NCBI RefSeq assembly: GCF_026130165.1
Contig: NZ_JAIHOM010000004.1
Coordinates: 17,113-81,112 of the forward strand
Origin: Spirulina subsalsa FACHB-351
Lineage (GTDB): Bacteria > Cyanobacteriota > Cyanobacteriia > Cyanobacteriales > Spirulinaceae
Direction of reading: 5' to 3'
DNA: 64,000 nt
Below are positions 1 through 8,552 of this stretch, piece by piece; positions within the stretch are counted from its first letter, which is position 1, and every line of letters begins with the position of its first letter. The translations under genes were made by a program, and so were the position numbers. A model generated the notes under the pieces. That model was not told the DNA's origin. It worked only from the letters and a program-made list of their open reading frames with translations, and ran no database searches.

Positions 1-517
1 CCGGTGCGATCGCCCAGTAGGTGAGTTGAGCTAAAGGTTGAAAGCCATTTTGTCGGTAAATCCCCAGACTTTCATTATCATTCACATTCACCTCTAACAA
101 CCAAGTGCGCGCTTCCCAAATGGTTTCTAAACAGTGCCGCAACAAATGAGAACCCACATCTTGAGCCGGGATCAGTTTCTCACCAGCCGGAAGAGCCGGA
201 TTGACCAAGATTTTCTCCACCCGCCAAGTCGTGCGCGTGCGGTTGAACGGAGAAACGTGAATTAACCCATAAATCACCTCGCCCCTCGCCGCCACATATA
301 AACAAAAACGATCCTGAGTAGGGTTGGGGAACAGACGCAGCAATTTTAACAAACCATACCACTGGCGAAAGGCCATTAGGGTTTTGCGGAGATGGTTGGC
401 TTGTTTCTCGTGGTCGTCGGCCAATACCTGATTAACCAGTTGTTCCACCCCATCGAGATCACGGAGTTGCAACGGGCGAATTTCTAGATTGAGGTCTTTG
501 ATCACAGATGAGGTCAT
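1..517 (-). CDS. GNAT-family N-acetyltransferase, cut by the left window edge
   Basis: An open frame runs from an ATG at 515-517 leftwards to base 1 without a stop, about 172 codons, so the C-terminus lies outside the window. The visible protein has a charged N-terminal helix, a central strand region (CLYVAARGEVIYGLIHV) and, near the cut, a segment reading WLLEVNVNDNESLGIYRQNG followed by F. This last part matches the acetyl-CoA-binding end of GNAT enzymes, where N-x-x-(A/S)-x-x-x-Y-x-x-x-G-F follows a hydrophobic strand. The family transfers acetyl groups from acetyl-CoA to amines; the substrate cannot be told from sequence. The gene is divergent from cruF. The family call is fairly safe, the exact role unknown. 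Confidence 0.75.
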   Translation of the reverse strand, partial: MTSSVIKDLNLEIRPLQLRDLDGVEQLVNQVLADDHEKQANHLRKTLMAFRQWYGLLKLLRLFPNPTQDRFCLYVAARGEVIYGLIHVSPFNRTRTTWRVEKILVNPALPAGEKLIPAQDVGSHLLRHCLETIWEARTWLLEVNVNDNESLGIYRQNGFQPLAQLTYWAIAP

Positions 518-926
518 AGAATTCCCAAATGCCTGCTAAGAGCGACGAGAGAGCCAAGAGAGGGAACAGAAGGGGCGGATTTCAGACCTAAAGGCAATCT
601 GTCACACCCACTTATCTCACAGCACTCCTATGCTCTCATTCTAACGGATTTCACCCAACAGGCAGGGTTCGTAACAAAAGATACGATTGACTCCTCTCTC
701 CTTAGTCTCAGACCTGACTCAAAGTAAAGTATTGTGTACAGATGTAAACTATTGTTTAATAAACTGTGGTGTCATGCTATCTCCAGTCAGGATAGGCAAA
801 CTGTTATCAACCATTGAAATTCCCATTCTAGATGTTACGCAATTCCCCGCCCCCACTGCCCCGAGTTCAGAGCAACGAGCAGTTTGGCGGGATGAACCAC
901 TCAGATTCAAGAGGTTTGCATTTTAG
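518..926. other. Intergenic region between the divergent GNAT gene and cruF
   Basis: About 400 bases hold the promoters of both divergent genes. An AT-rich stretch around 725-770 could serve cruF. A 79-codon frame with a TTG start ends exactly at 926, directly before the cruF ATG. It has no recognisable domain and I do not treat it as a gene. No RNA gene was recognised. Confidence 0.4.
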
Positions 927-1853
927 ATGAAAAAACTTGTTATTGCTGAACGCTCCCTGCTCGTTGGCCATATTATCTCGATGGTATTTGGTTTAGCGGG
1001 CTTACTGATCGTCCTCCCCAACGCTCAATTTATTGCTAGTCTGTCAGAGTTTGGCCAATTGGTCTTTCGCTGGTCAATGGCTGGAGGGGGTGCCAGTTAT
1101 ATGGTTTTAGCAACGGCGGCGGTAGCGATTTATGCTTACCGCCTTTTTGGTTTACGTCGTTGTTTAACCTTCATGGTGCCGGCGGTGTTCCTTTCTTTAG
1201 GAAGTGAACTTTTAGGCACCAGTACCGGATTTCCTTTCGGTCATTACCGTTATTTAAGTGGTTTAGGCTATAAAATCGCGGGTTTAGTGCCGTTTACTAT
1301 TCCCTTGTCTTGGTTTTATTTAGGGTTTAGTGCCTATCTTTTAGTTCGTGTAGGTCTAGAGTCTCGTGGGGTAGCCACTCGCTGGAGTTTAATCAGTGCG
1401 ATCGCCTTGGGATCCCTACTCCTGACCTCTTGGGATTTCGTCCTCGACCCCGCCATGAGCCAGACTAGCGTTCCCTTCTGGATTTGGGAGCAACCGGGCG
1501 GATTTTTCGGGATGCCTTATCAAAATTTTGCCGGATGGTTTGGGACTGGTGTTGTGTTTATGACGGTTGCCACCCTCTTATGGCCGAAAACCCCCCTCAA
1601 TCTCTCCCGTGAACAATTGATCTTTCCCCTCGTGGTTTATGTGAGCAATTTAATTTTTGCCACGGTGATGAGTGTTGGTTCTGGTTTCTGGATTCCCGCT
1701 CTGTTAGGCTGGGTGGTTGGGGTGATTCCCGCGATCGCCTTTTTCACCATTGCTAAATCTCGCAGCGACGTTTTAGCCGAAAACCTACAAGAAAGCGTCT
1801 TACAGTCCCGTTCTCAGCAATCTCCTACCTTTCCAGCCGGACTGGTTAAGTAG
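927..1853 (+). CDS. cruF: Carotenoid hydratase of the CruF family (myxoxanthophyll pathway)
   Basis: The 308-residue polytopic membrane protein belongs to the DUF422/CruF family. CruF adds water across the 1',2' double bond at the acyclic end of gamma-carotene-type carotenoids, an early step to myxol glycosides of the cyanobacterial membrane. Seven or eight hydrophobic segments are visible. The conserved core includes GSELLGTSTGFPFGHYRY at about residues 91-108, followed by LVPFTIPLSWFYLGFSAYLL and, near residue 170, SWDFVLDPAMS, with acidic and aromatic residues typical of the family. The ATG at 927 follows the stop of a spurious upstream frame directly. No strong ribosome binding site is seen. 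The gene stands alone, followed by an inverted repeat and then a convergent Rieske gene. Confidence 0.85.
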   Translation: MKKLVIAERSLLVGHIISMVFGLAGLLIVLPNAQFIASLSEFGQLVFRWSMAGGGASYMVLATAAVAIYAYRLFGLRRCLTFMVPAVFLSLGSELLGTSTGFPFGHYRYLSGLGYKIAGLVPFTIPLSWFYLGFSAYLLVRVGLESRGVATRWSLISAIALGSLLLTSWDFVLDPAMSQTSVPFWIWEQPGGFFGMPYQNFAGWFGTGVVFMTVATLLWPKTPLNLSREQLIFPLVVYVSNLIFATVMSVGSGFWIPALLGWVVGVIPAIAFFTIAKSRSDVLAENLQESVLQSRSQQSPTFPAGLVK

Positions 1854-1865
1854 GGTCTGCTGAGA

Positions 1866-1925
1866 AAGCCCGATTTCTGAATCAATCTGCCCATTTTAAG
1901 GCAAAAATGACCAGAAATCGGGCTT
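1866..1925. repeat. 14-bp perfect inverted repeat between convergent genes
   Basis: AAGCCCGATTTCTG at 1866-1879 pairs perfectly with CAGAAATCGGGCTT at 1912-1925 across a 32-base loop. It lies between the 3' ends of cruF and the Rieske gene, so it may act as a two-way terminator, although no T-run follows. The arms resemble the GAAACCGGGTTT family repeated at 44.3-45.9 kb. Confidence 0.6.
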
Positions 1926-1974
1926 CTTGGTGGGAGCAAAAATCAGGAATCCTAGAACAACCTAGCCACTCCCC

Positions 1975-2400
1975 TTAAATCACGCGAGCTAGAATTTCAT
2001 CCCCTTCTACCTTCACCTCATAAGTTGGCAAAGAATCCATTGCCGGTCCTTTTAAAACTTCCCCCTCGGGACTATATTCAGCCCCATGACAAGGACAAAC
2101 GTATTTCCCGGCTTCTGAGTTCCAATCCACAGTACAACCGTTATGGGTGCAGGTGGGATTAACCGCTAGGAATTGCTCAGGATTACTAGGATTTTCCACG
2201 ATGGAAATACTACCGATGGGGGAAGATTCATCCAGTAAATGGCCTTCTGCATTAAGGGCTGTCACCGTTGCCACCGCTTGGAATTCCCCCGGTGTGGCGG
2301 TAGTGGTTTCCTCATTATCCGAACAAGCGGCGATCGCAACCGGGAGAAAACTGGCCACAAATCCAACCCCAATCCAATTTAAAAAGTCTCTACGATTCAT
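1975..2400 (-). CDS. Rieske [2Fe-2S] lipoprotein, small PetC3-like type
   Basis: This 141-residue protein carries an N-terminal twin-arginine-like signal (NRRDFLNW) followed by a hydrophobic stretch ending in a lipobox, AIAAC, with Cys26 as the likely lipid-modified residue. It would therefore be an exported, membrane-anchored protein. The Rieske cluster motifs are complete: C84-T-H86 with C89, and C102-P-C104-H105. C84, H86, C102 and H105 are cluster ligands and C89/C104 form the usual disulfide. It is shorter than the PetC of the cytochrome b6f complex (about 180 residues) and resembles the small low-potential Rieske proteins (PetC3 type) of cyanobacterial plasma membranes. That assignment is inference. 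It may pass electrons in a respiratory or redox-sensing chain. No cytochrome genes are adjacent. Confidence 0.85.
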   Translation of the reverse strand: MNRRDFLNWIGVGFVASFLPVAIAACSDNEETTTATPGEFQAVATVTALNAEGHLLDESSPIGSISIVENPSNPEQFLAVNPTCTHNGCTVDWNSEAGKYVCPCHGAEYSPEGEVLKGPAMDSLPTYEVKVEGDEILARVI

Positions 2401-2480
2401 AGTTTTTACTCGATACTACTTCAGTTCAGGATCACTCCAGTCCCTACTATAACGTTATATAAAAAAAGTGGATTGATTGA

Positions 2481-4976
2481 CTAGCCATGATCTATTTTGC
2501 GGGGAGAATGATTGGTAAAAAAATTGACCACATTCCGACTATTAGCAACATAACGATTGCGACCTTTCGCTTTAGCTTGATACAAACAACAATCCACCGA
2601 AGTCACAAATTCTTGGGGGGACAGATGAGGCTCAGGAATAATCGTAGCCAATCCCATGCTTACCGTTACCCAAGAACTAATTGAAGATGCACTATGGGGA
2701 ATCTGTAAATCTGCCACTTGAGTCTGAATTTTTGCCGCAATTTTTTGGGCTTGCTCCAGGGGAGTATTCGGTAAAATTAGCGCAAATTCTTCCCCCCCAT
2801 AACGTGCCACGAGATCACTATTTCGACTTAATGAATGGGTTAAAGCCTGGGCAACTTGTCTCAGGGCATCATCTCCCGCTTGATGACCATAGGTATCATT
2901 ATAAGGCTTAAAAAAGTCAATATCGACTAAAATCAAAGATAACGGGATTTCTTCCTGCTGTCCGCGCTCCCATTGTCGATAAAAATATTCATCAAATCGC
3001 CGACGATTTGCCACGCCTGTTAATCCATCCATACAGGCTAATTGACTCAATTCTTGATTAGCTTTTTCCAGTTGATGATAGAGACAAGATTGTTCAATAG
3101 CAATGGCTAAATGATCAGCAATTTCCTGAGCGACTTCGATTTCATGGGGACTCCAGCCTTGTCCTCTCTGGGGAGAACGCATCAAGGTTAAACTTCCCCA
3201 CAGTTGATCATCATAACTCAGGGGAATGAGTAACCAAGCCCCCCCAAAGTTTTCGTTCAGGTTTTTATTAATCGGATCATGTAAATGACTGGTATCATCA
3301 AGTTGAACAATTTCTAGGGTTTTTAGACGGGCTGCAATGGGATTATTTTCATCGTCAATTTTCTGCCCAAGCAACGAAGAAAACTCAGCCATTTTACGAT
3401 ATTCGGCCACATGAACCCAAACTTTTTCTTGGATACGGTATTCAACAATAACCACCCGATCAACAGCGAGTAAATCTCCGAGTTCATTCACGACGGTTGA
3501 AAAAATTTGGTCTAAATTAAGGGAACGGCGCATTGTTTTGACAACCTGATGAATGGCTTGTTCCCGTTGGGCTTGATATTGGGTTTTTTCGTAAAGTTGA
3601 CTATGTTGAATCGCAATTTCTAACTGATTGGCGAGGTCTAATAACAAGCCCATTTCCCACTCTTCCCACTGACGGGGGGCTGTACAATGATGGACAACTA
3701 ATAACCCCCACAATTCTTGGGCTAAAAAGATGGGTAGGACACAATAGGCCTTCACTTCAAGCTGGCGCAATAATTCCACATGACAAAGACTTAAAGGGCT
3801 TTGCTCAATGTTGGGATGTTGAATCAAAACTCGTTGATTGCGGGATAAGTCTTCAAAGGTTTGGTGAATACAAACATCGGTGAAATATTCTCCTTGAATC
3901 GACAGCCAAGGGGATACAACGGACTCAGCGACGACTTGCCCTTGATGGGGGTCTAAAAAGCGAAAAATCGCCACTCGATCGGTGGCGAAAAGTTGACAAA
4001 GTTCAGCAACTGTGGTACGCAATATGTCATCTAAATGAAGAGTACGGCGTAAACTTTGGGTAAGGCTATAGCTTAAACGTTGACGGTCAGCTTGTTGCTT
4101 GAGTTTTCGTTCTACAATGAGGCGATCGCGAATATCCCGAGCAATGGCATGAATCCAGCGCTGTTCGTCAATTTCAATCCAACCTAAACGCACCTCCACA
4201 GGCATTAAGGTGCCATCCTTGCAGCGATAATGATCCATCTGGCGATGTACTTGACCCGTTAACAAACCAGTCCGGCACTGTTGGGGATGCCAACGGGAGG
4301 TAATCAAGTGCATGGGAAGGTGTAATAACTCCTCCCGACTATAACCGAGAAAATCACAAGCCGCTTGATTGGTGTCTAAGACAAACCCCATTTCATCATA
4401 AATCAGGAACACATCGGCCGCTTGCTCCACAAACTGCCGAAACCGTGACTCGCTGTGCTTTAAAGCCTTCTCCGTGGTCACTAAACGACTAGCGGCTAAT
4501 CGTAAGTCCATTTGTTCTATTACCAACTCCCCCAAAGCGGCCAAAATCGCGCTTTTTTCCTCGTCTAAGGGGTGGGGGTGATAATCCATCACACAGAGAG
4601 TCCCTAAACGGTGTCCCGTGGTGGTGCAGAGGGGACTGGCCGCATAAAAACGTAACTGTTTCTCGGTTACAAAGGAATGATTGCACCAGATGGGATGTTC
4701 CAGCAAATCGGCTACCCAGTAGATACCTTGAGTAAACATGGCCTGACCACACCAACTCCCCTCTCGATCTAATTCTGGGGGATCAATACCTTGCCGAGAC
4801 TTAAAAAAAATGCGATCGCGCTCCACCAGACTAATCAAAGCAATCGGCACATTCAGAACACGAGTCGCCAAAACAGTGATGCGGTCAAAAACCGCTTCCG
4901 GGGGAGTATCTAAAATCTGATAACGATACAACACCTGGAGACGCTCATGCTCATCCGGCGAGGAAAAATGAACCAT
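2481..4976 (-). CDS. Diguanylate cyclase GAF-PAS-GAF-GAF-GGDEF with a bilin-type GAF
   Basis: The 831-residue protein would make cyclic di-GMP from two GTP. Order of domains: GAF about 15-165, PAS about 175-290, second GAF about 305-460, third GAF about 475-635, GGDEF 645-812. The catalytic signature is GGEEF (727-731), and an inhibitory-site RxxD (718-721) sits exactly five residues before it, so product inhibition is likely. The second GAF carries Cys398-His399 in SLCHVELLRQLEVKAYCVLP, the site where cyanobacteriochromes attach a bilin. It also has Cys369 in a DVCI motif at the place of the DXCF second cysteine. This suggests a light-sensing cyclase. No transmembrane segment is visible, so it is probably cytoplasmic. 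Start ATG at 4976; no operon partner. Confidence 0.88.
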   Translation of the reverse strand: MVHFSSPDEHERLQVLYRYQILDTPPEAVFDRITVLATRVLNVPIALISLVERDRIFFKSRQGIDPPELDREGSWCGQAMFTQGIYWVADLLEHPIWCNHSFVTEKQLRFYAASPLCTTTGHRLGTLCVMDYHPHPLDEEKSAILAALGELVIEQMDLRLAASRLVTTEKALKHSESRFRQFVEQAADVFLIYDEMGFVLDTNQAACDFLGYSREELLHLPMHLITSRWHPQQCRTGLLTGQVHRQMDHYRCKDGTLMPVEVRLGWIEIDEQRWIHAIARDIRDRLIVERKLKQQADRQRLSYSLTQSLRRTLHLDDILRTTVAELCQLFATDRVAIFRFLDPHQGQVVAESVVSPWLSIQGEYFTDVCIHQTFEDLSRNQRVLIQHPNIEQSPLSLCHVELLRQLEVKAYCVLPIFLAQELWGLLVVHHCTAPRQWEEWEMGLLLDLANQLEIAIQHSQLYEKTQYQAQREQAIHQVVKTMRRSLNLDQIFSTVVNELGDLLAVDRVVIVEYRIQEKVWVHVAEYRKMAEFSSLLGQKIDDENNPIAARLKTLEIVQLDDTSHLHDPINKNLNENFGGAWLLIPLSYDDQLWGSLTLMRSPQRGQGWSPHEIEVAQEIADHLAIAIEQSCLYHQLEKANQELSQLACMDGLTGVANRRRFDEYFYRQWERGQQEEIPLSLILVDIDFFKPYNDTYGHQAGDDALRQVAQALTHSLSRNSDLVARYGGEEFALILPNTPLEQAQKIAAKIQTQVADLQIPHSASSISSWVTVSMGLATIIPEPHLSPQEFVTSVDCCLYQAKAKGRNRYVANSRNVVNFFTNHSPRKIDHG

Positions 4977-5050
4977 AACTCAAGCTCAATCTGTTATCCT
5001 CTAGGATAGTCTAAAATTTGACGACATAGCACCGTAAATAAACCCAATGT

Positions 5051-5491
5051 ATGGACATACAATTTCGTGAATTCAACCCCTTTGATCTGTGGATTTGGCT
5101 AGAATTTGAAAATATTCCCTCCCCCTTGGAACAGCAATATGTCGAGGAACTCTTCAATTCTTGGTTCTATTTGGGCAAATTAGGAGGGTTCAACGGGGAA
5201 AATCTACAGGTGACAGAAACCGGAGTTGATATTAGTTATATGGAGTATAATCCGGCGATCTCAGAAGCCGCTATGATGGCTCCAATGCACAATATGAGTG
5301 ATTTTGAATATGCAGGAACTTGGGGACGTTGTTGGCTGGATTTAGGCACCAGTGATTTAATCGCCGTTGATGTTTTAATTAATGCTCTGACCCAACTGAG
5401 TCGGGAATATCTCACCCTGCGTCAGGTTATTATTGGGGGAGTGAATGAAGATTGGCCAGTGGATCGTCGCAGTGCAGCAATTTTCAATTAG
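5051..5491 (+). CDS. DUF3531 family protein
   Basis: A 146-residue soluble protein that matches the DUF3531 family, conserved in cyanobacteria and plant plastids and of unknown function. The sequence is acidic and aromatic-rich, with the stretches FNPFDLWIWLEFENIPS near the start and EYAGTWGRCWLDLGTSDLIA in the middle. There is no signal peptide or membrane segment. It stands alone, divergent from the diguanylate cyclase with only 74 bases between them, so the two share a promoter region. Nothing in the sequence gives a biochemical role. Confidence 0.75.
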   Translation: MDIQFREFNPFDLWIWLEFENIPSPLEQQYVEELFNSWFYLGKLGGFNGENLQVTETGVDISYMEYNPAISEAAMMAPMHNMSDFEYAGTWGRCWLDLGTSDLIAVDVLINALTQLSREYLTLRQVIIGGVNEDWPVDRRSAAIFN

Positions 5492-5825
5492 CGGAATCCC
5501 CCAACGATAACCGCCCATCCCTAGGCTGAAAGGGGACTGTGACCCCAATAAAAGTGAGGTCGTAGGGGAATTTCGGTCACGGCTGTGTTATCCTACTGTT
5601 ATCCTCAAAAGGATTTACGGAGAGGCACCCCGGAAGTAACGCCCAAGTTGGAATCAACCAACTAGATTAGTTAACCAGCCTAATCTGAAGATACGAGTCA
5701 GTAGAGGTCAGTGCCGCTCAGTCTGGGAATCCAATTGGATTGGAATGCAGAGCTAGTAATATCTCTGAGAATCTAGAGCGATAAGCCTAACTTATTGCTC
5801 CAGAGGTTCAATAACCAGTGGTCTT
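5492..5825 (+). other. Structured leader or candidate non-coding RNA before the zinc-ribbon gene
   Basis: This 334-base gap contains a run of potential hairpins: GTGACC (5539-5544) with GGTCAC (5575-5580), ATCC/GGAT around 5601-5614, GTTGG/CCAAC around 5648-5663, AGATTAG/CTAATCT around 5665-5687, the palindrome AATCCAATTGGATT (5730-5743), and GAGCGATAAG with CTTATTGCTC (5776-5800, one G-U pair). No ORF of note is present. The series could be a long 5' UTR or a separate RNA. I cannot assign it to a known RNA family. Confidence 0.4.
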
Positions 5826-6206
5826 ATGGCTAGACGAAAGAAACAGTTTCCTTGCGGTCACAAGGGGTATGGTCAGACCTGCCACCGATGTGCGCAAAAA
5901 GAAGAAGATCGGGAGCGGAAAAAGCGGGAGAAAAAATCGTGGGAGGCCACTTTTGCCCACGATGCCATTGACCTGAGTGAACTACCTAAAAATGTGGTGA
6001 TTAAAGCTAGACATATTATCACCAGCCTGCAACAACAGCAAGATTATCGCCAATTTCGCGGTAAACGACTGCGCCACGACCGTTTTGTAATTAGTATTCC
6101 TGTCACCCGAAATTACCGTCTGATCTGTCGAGATCATGGCAATTTAGTCATTCCAGAAGCGGTAATTTCCCATGAAGATTACAATGTTTGTAAGCCCGGT
6201 AGTTAA
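5826..6206 (+). CDS. Small protein with N-terminal zinc ribbon and RelE/ParE-like C-terminal region
   Basis: The 126-residue basic protein starts with a Cys/His cluster, FPCGHKGYGQTCHRCAQ (residues 8-24), that would bind one zinc ion. A highly charged helix (EEDRERKKREKKSWE) follows. The remaining 75 residues read like a RelE/ParE-fold toxin: LPKNVVIKARHIITSL, then FRGKRL, then a strand pair with RNYRLICRD, and the ending VISHEDYN, similar to the H-x-x-Y ending of that family. No antitoxin-type partner gene is adjacent. The family seems restricted to cyanobacteria and has no known function. Whether it cleaves RNA is untested inference. A long structured leader precedes it. Confidence 0.6.
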   Translation: MARRKKQFPCGHKGYGQTCHRCAQKEEDRERKKREKKSWEATFAHDAIDLSELPKNVVIKARHIITSLQQQQDYRQFRGKRLRHDRFVISIPVTRNYRLICRDHGNLVIPEAVISHEDYNVCKPGS

Positions 6207-6320
6207 ACCGGGTGGCGATGAGGAATCAGGCCTATCTTGTGGCTTCATTTGCCAAGGGCTTATGGAACCTTTTAGACCGACACCCCCCCTTGAACTGCTC
6301 TCAGACCTTCCCCAAGAATT

Positions 6321-7481
6321 ATGCAAATTTATCTGGATTACAGTGCGACAACACCGCAACGTCCTGAAGTGACTGCCCGCATCCAAGAAGTCCTTCAACA
6401 AGAATGGGGCAATCCTTCGAGTCTTCATGCTTGGGGTCAACGGGCGGCTACGGTGATGGAAATGGCCCGCTTACAGGTGGCCCAGTTAATTAATGCCCCC
6501 CATCCCGAGAGCATTTTTTTCACCTCTGGGGGGACAGAAGCCGATAACTGGGCGATTTTTGGCGTGACACAACAATACCGGACTCCCCAGCATTTAATTA
6601 TTTCCTCGGTGGAACATTCGGCGATCGCAGAACCCGCCCGAATTTTAGAACAACAAGGGTGGCAAGTCACCCGTCTCCCAGTCAATCGCCAAGGTCGGGT
6701 CAATCCCCTTGACCTCAAAGCCGCTTTAAAACCCAATACCGTCCTGGTGTCCATCATTTACGGTCAGAGTGAAGTCGGCACCCTGCAACCCATTGAAACC
6801 TTAGCCCAAATCGCCCGATGTCACAATGTATTATTCCACACTGACGCGGTACAAGTGGCGGGACGATTACCCCTCGATGTGCAGCAGTTGGGGGTAGATT
6901 TACTCTCTCTATCGGGCCATAAACTCTACGGCCCCCAAGGGTCCGGGGCCTTGTATGTGCGGGAGGGGGTACAACTCGCTCCGATGATTTATGGGGGAGG
7001 ACAGGAACAGCGTTTAAGATCAGGAACCCAAGCGGTGCCAACCCTTGCCGGGTTTGGGGTGGCGGCTGAGTGGGCGCTGGCTGAAATGACAAGGGAAACT
7101 CCTCGTCTACGGGAATTGCGCGATCGCCTCTTTGATCAACTAGCCTGTTGTTCCTACCTCGTCCCCACCGGAGATCGGTTACACCGTCTCCCCCACCACG
7201 TCAGTCTCTGTTTAACTCAAGGGGAAATTACCGGAAAAACCCTAGTCCGGCAGTTAAACCTAGCAGGCATCGGCATCAGCGCCGGATCAGCCTGTCATAG
7301 TGGCAAATTAACCCCCAGTCCCATTCTCAAAGCAATGGGCTATTCCGATCAAGAAGCTTTAGCCGGAATTCGGTTCACTTTAGGCAGAGAAACCACCTTA
7401 GAAGATATTGATTGGACGGCTATGGTCTTAAAACAAGTCCTAGACCGTTTGTTACCGAAATTTGCCTTATCAGGCTGTTAA
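6321..7481 (+). CDS. Cysteine desulfurase (IscS/NifS type)
   Basis: A 386-residue PLP enzyme that removes sulfur from L-cysteine and holds it as a persulfide for Fe-S cluster and thio-cofactor synthesis. The start MQIYLDYSATTP is the family hallmark. The PLP-binding lysine lies in SLSGHKLYGPQGSGALY (about residues 198-214). HTDAVQVAG supplies the cofactor-contacting Asp. The catalytic cysteine loop is GISAGSACHSG near residue 330, close to the SACxS loop of IscS/NifS enzymes. Length is normal. No isc or suf genes are next to it, so it stands alone as is common in cyanobacteria; the exact paralog cannot be told. Confidence 0.9.
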   Translation: MQIYLDYSATTPQRPEVTARIQEVLQQEWGNPSSLHAWGQRAATVMEMARLQVAQLINAPHPESIFFTSGGTEADNWAIFGVTQQYRTPQHLIISSVEHSAIAEPARILEQQGWQVTRLPVNRQGRVNPLDLKAALKPNTVLVSIIYGQSEVGTLQPIETLAQIARCHNVLFHTDAVQVAGRLPLDVQQLGVDLLSLSGHKLYGPQGSGALYVREGVQLAPMIYGGGQEQRLRSGTQAVPTLAGFGVAAEWALAEMTRETPRLRELRDRLFDQLACCSYLVPTGDRLHRLPHHVSLCLTQGEITGKTLVRQLNLAGIGISAGSACHSGKLTPSPILKAMGYSDQEALAGIRFTLGRETTLEDIDWTAMVLKQVLDRLLPKFALSGC

Positions 7482-7570
7482 TAGAAACGTCACATTGAAG
7501 CGAAAGACGAAGATCAAGTAAATCCCTTGAAGACAAATCAACAGTTTTATAATAGGTCAAAAGTTCAGTA

Positions 7571-7807
7571 TTATTCCCGCTCCAACGATAAGATGGCATC
7601 AAGATTGATGTCTTCATCATAGGCCGCGTCAGATTCTTTCACATCAAAAGGGCGATTCATTTCACAACCGATATTATCTGGACTGATGGCACAACCATAA
7701 GGATCGGAAACTTGGGCTCCCATAACGCTTAACAGTACCCCTCCTGATGTAACAGTAATTACGGAGAAAGTCAAGATCAGACTGGATACACTCTGAATCA
7801 TCATCAT
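7571..7807 (-). CDS. Small secreted hypothetical protein
   Basis: A 78-residue frame starts at a triple ATG (7799-7807) and opens with a typical signal-peptide-like stretch, VSSLILTFSVITVTSGGVLL, followed by a short acidic mature part holding two cysteines (YGCAISPDNIGCEMN) that could form a disulfide. I do not recognise a family. It is convergent with the cysteine desulfurase. Its export signal and the ATG-rich start support a real gene, but no homology can be claimed. Confidence 0.45.
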   Translation of the reverse strand: MMMIQSVSSLILTFSVITVTSGGVLLSVMGAQVSDPYGCAISPDNIGCEMNRPFDVKESDAAYDEDINLDAILSLERE

Positions 7808-8153
7808 TGTTTACACTTAAAGTAATTTCACTGAGTCTTTACTATATACAGGAAATTACGGAAATTCTATAAAGTTATGATGAAGTTCTGTCCTCGAAAG
7901 TTCTGTTTTGTAAAGTTTTGATAAAGATATATAGCGTTCCCATTTGAGTTTTGTCATCCACAAGGGAAAGCAAAGGGAATAGGGAATAGGTGATAGGGAA
8001 TAGGCAACAGGGAATAGGGAATAGGGAATAGGTAATAATTATCAATTGTCAATTATCAATTGCCCTGCTCCCCTGCCCCCCTGCCCCCCTGCTCCCCTGC
8101 TCCCCCTCTCCCCTGCTCCCTGACTCCCGACTCCCCGAGTTATTCAGCAAGCC
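7808..8153. repeat. Intergenic short tandem repeats (GGGAATA, AATTATC, C-rich)
   Basis: From about 7975 to 8140 the gap is filled with simple repeats: several GGGAATA-type heptamers, then alternating AATTGTC/AATTATC heptamers, then a CCCCTGCTCCCCTGC-type pyrimidine tract. Such short tandemly repeated sequences are common in filamentous cyanobacterial intergenic DNA. Before them, 7808-7970 holds the promoter of the minus-strand small gene. The end (8143-8155) carries the reverse complement of a TAGGGCTTGCTGAA-type repeat. Confidence 0.7.
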
Positions 8154-8552
8154 CTAATTATCAATTCCCCCCTGATACACCTCAACCGCTTGCTGTAAAA
8201 CCGATTGAAGGATTTCCGGCTGACAAGGTTTAGAGACACAACGAAAGACCTCGGCTGAGTTCAAGTCCTCCCCCGCTTCTACTAACTGTTCATCGGAATA
8301 CCCTGTCAGTAAAATCCGCACAATTCTAGGATATTGATGCTTAATTTTGCTTAACAACTGGATGCCGCTCATTTCCGGCATACTTTGATCTGAAACCACG
8401 GCTACAACGTCGCTGTCTTGAGTGAGCATTTCTAGTGCGATCGCCGGACTATCCACTTTCAACACCTTAAAAGTCCGTCGGAAGGTACGATACAACAAAT
8501 CCAGATTGTCCTTCTCATCATCCACGACCATAATTTTCAGTTTTTCAGGCAT
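8154..8552 (-). CDS. Single-domain response regulator (receiver only)
   Basis: A 132-residue protein made of one receiver domain. The acidic pair is at the end of strand 1 (VVDDE, residues 9-13), the phospho-acceptor aspartate is in VVSDQSMPEMSG (about residue 55), the Thr/Ser switch is in ILLTGYSD, and the conserved lysine is in CVSKPCQP. No output domain is attached, so it would act by protein contact or as a phosphorelay shuttle. The QSMPEMSG and LLTGYSD wording is that of receivers paired with RpfG/HD-GYP or hybrid-kinase systems. No kinase is adjacent on this strand. Confidence 0.88.
   Translation of the reverse strand: MPEKLKIMVVDDEKDNLDLLYRTFRRTFKVLKVDSPAIALEMLTQDSDVVAVVSDQSMPEMSGIQLLSKIKHQYPRIVRILLTGYSDEQLVEAGEDLNSAEVFRCVSKPCQPEILQSVLQQAVEVYQGGIDN

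Noticed and set aside
180..362. Minus-strand frame at the left edge
   Set aside because: It lies in the wrong frame of the cut GNAT gene, which is open from 517 to the edge and reads as a proper acetyltransferase.
687..926. 79-codon frame directly upstream of cruF
   Set aside because: It needs a TTG start, has no domain or convincing composition and ends exactly at the cruF start without a ribosome binding site of its own.
5492..5825. Known RNA families (6S RNA, tmRNA, SRP RNA, glutamine riboswitch)
   Set aside because: None of the conserved cores is present; a CGGAAGTA stretch alone is not enough for a glutamine riboswitch.
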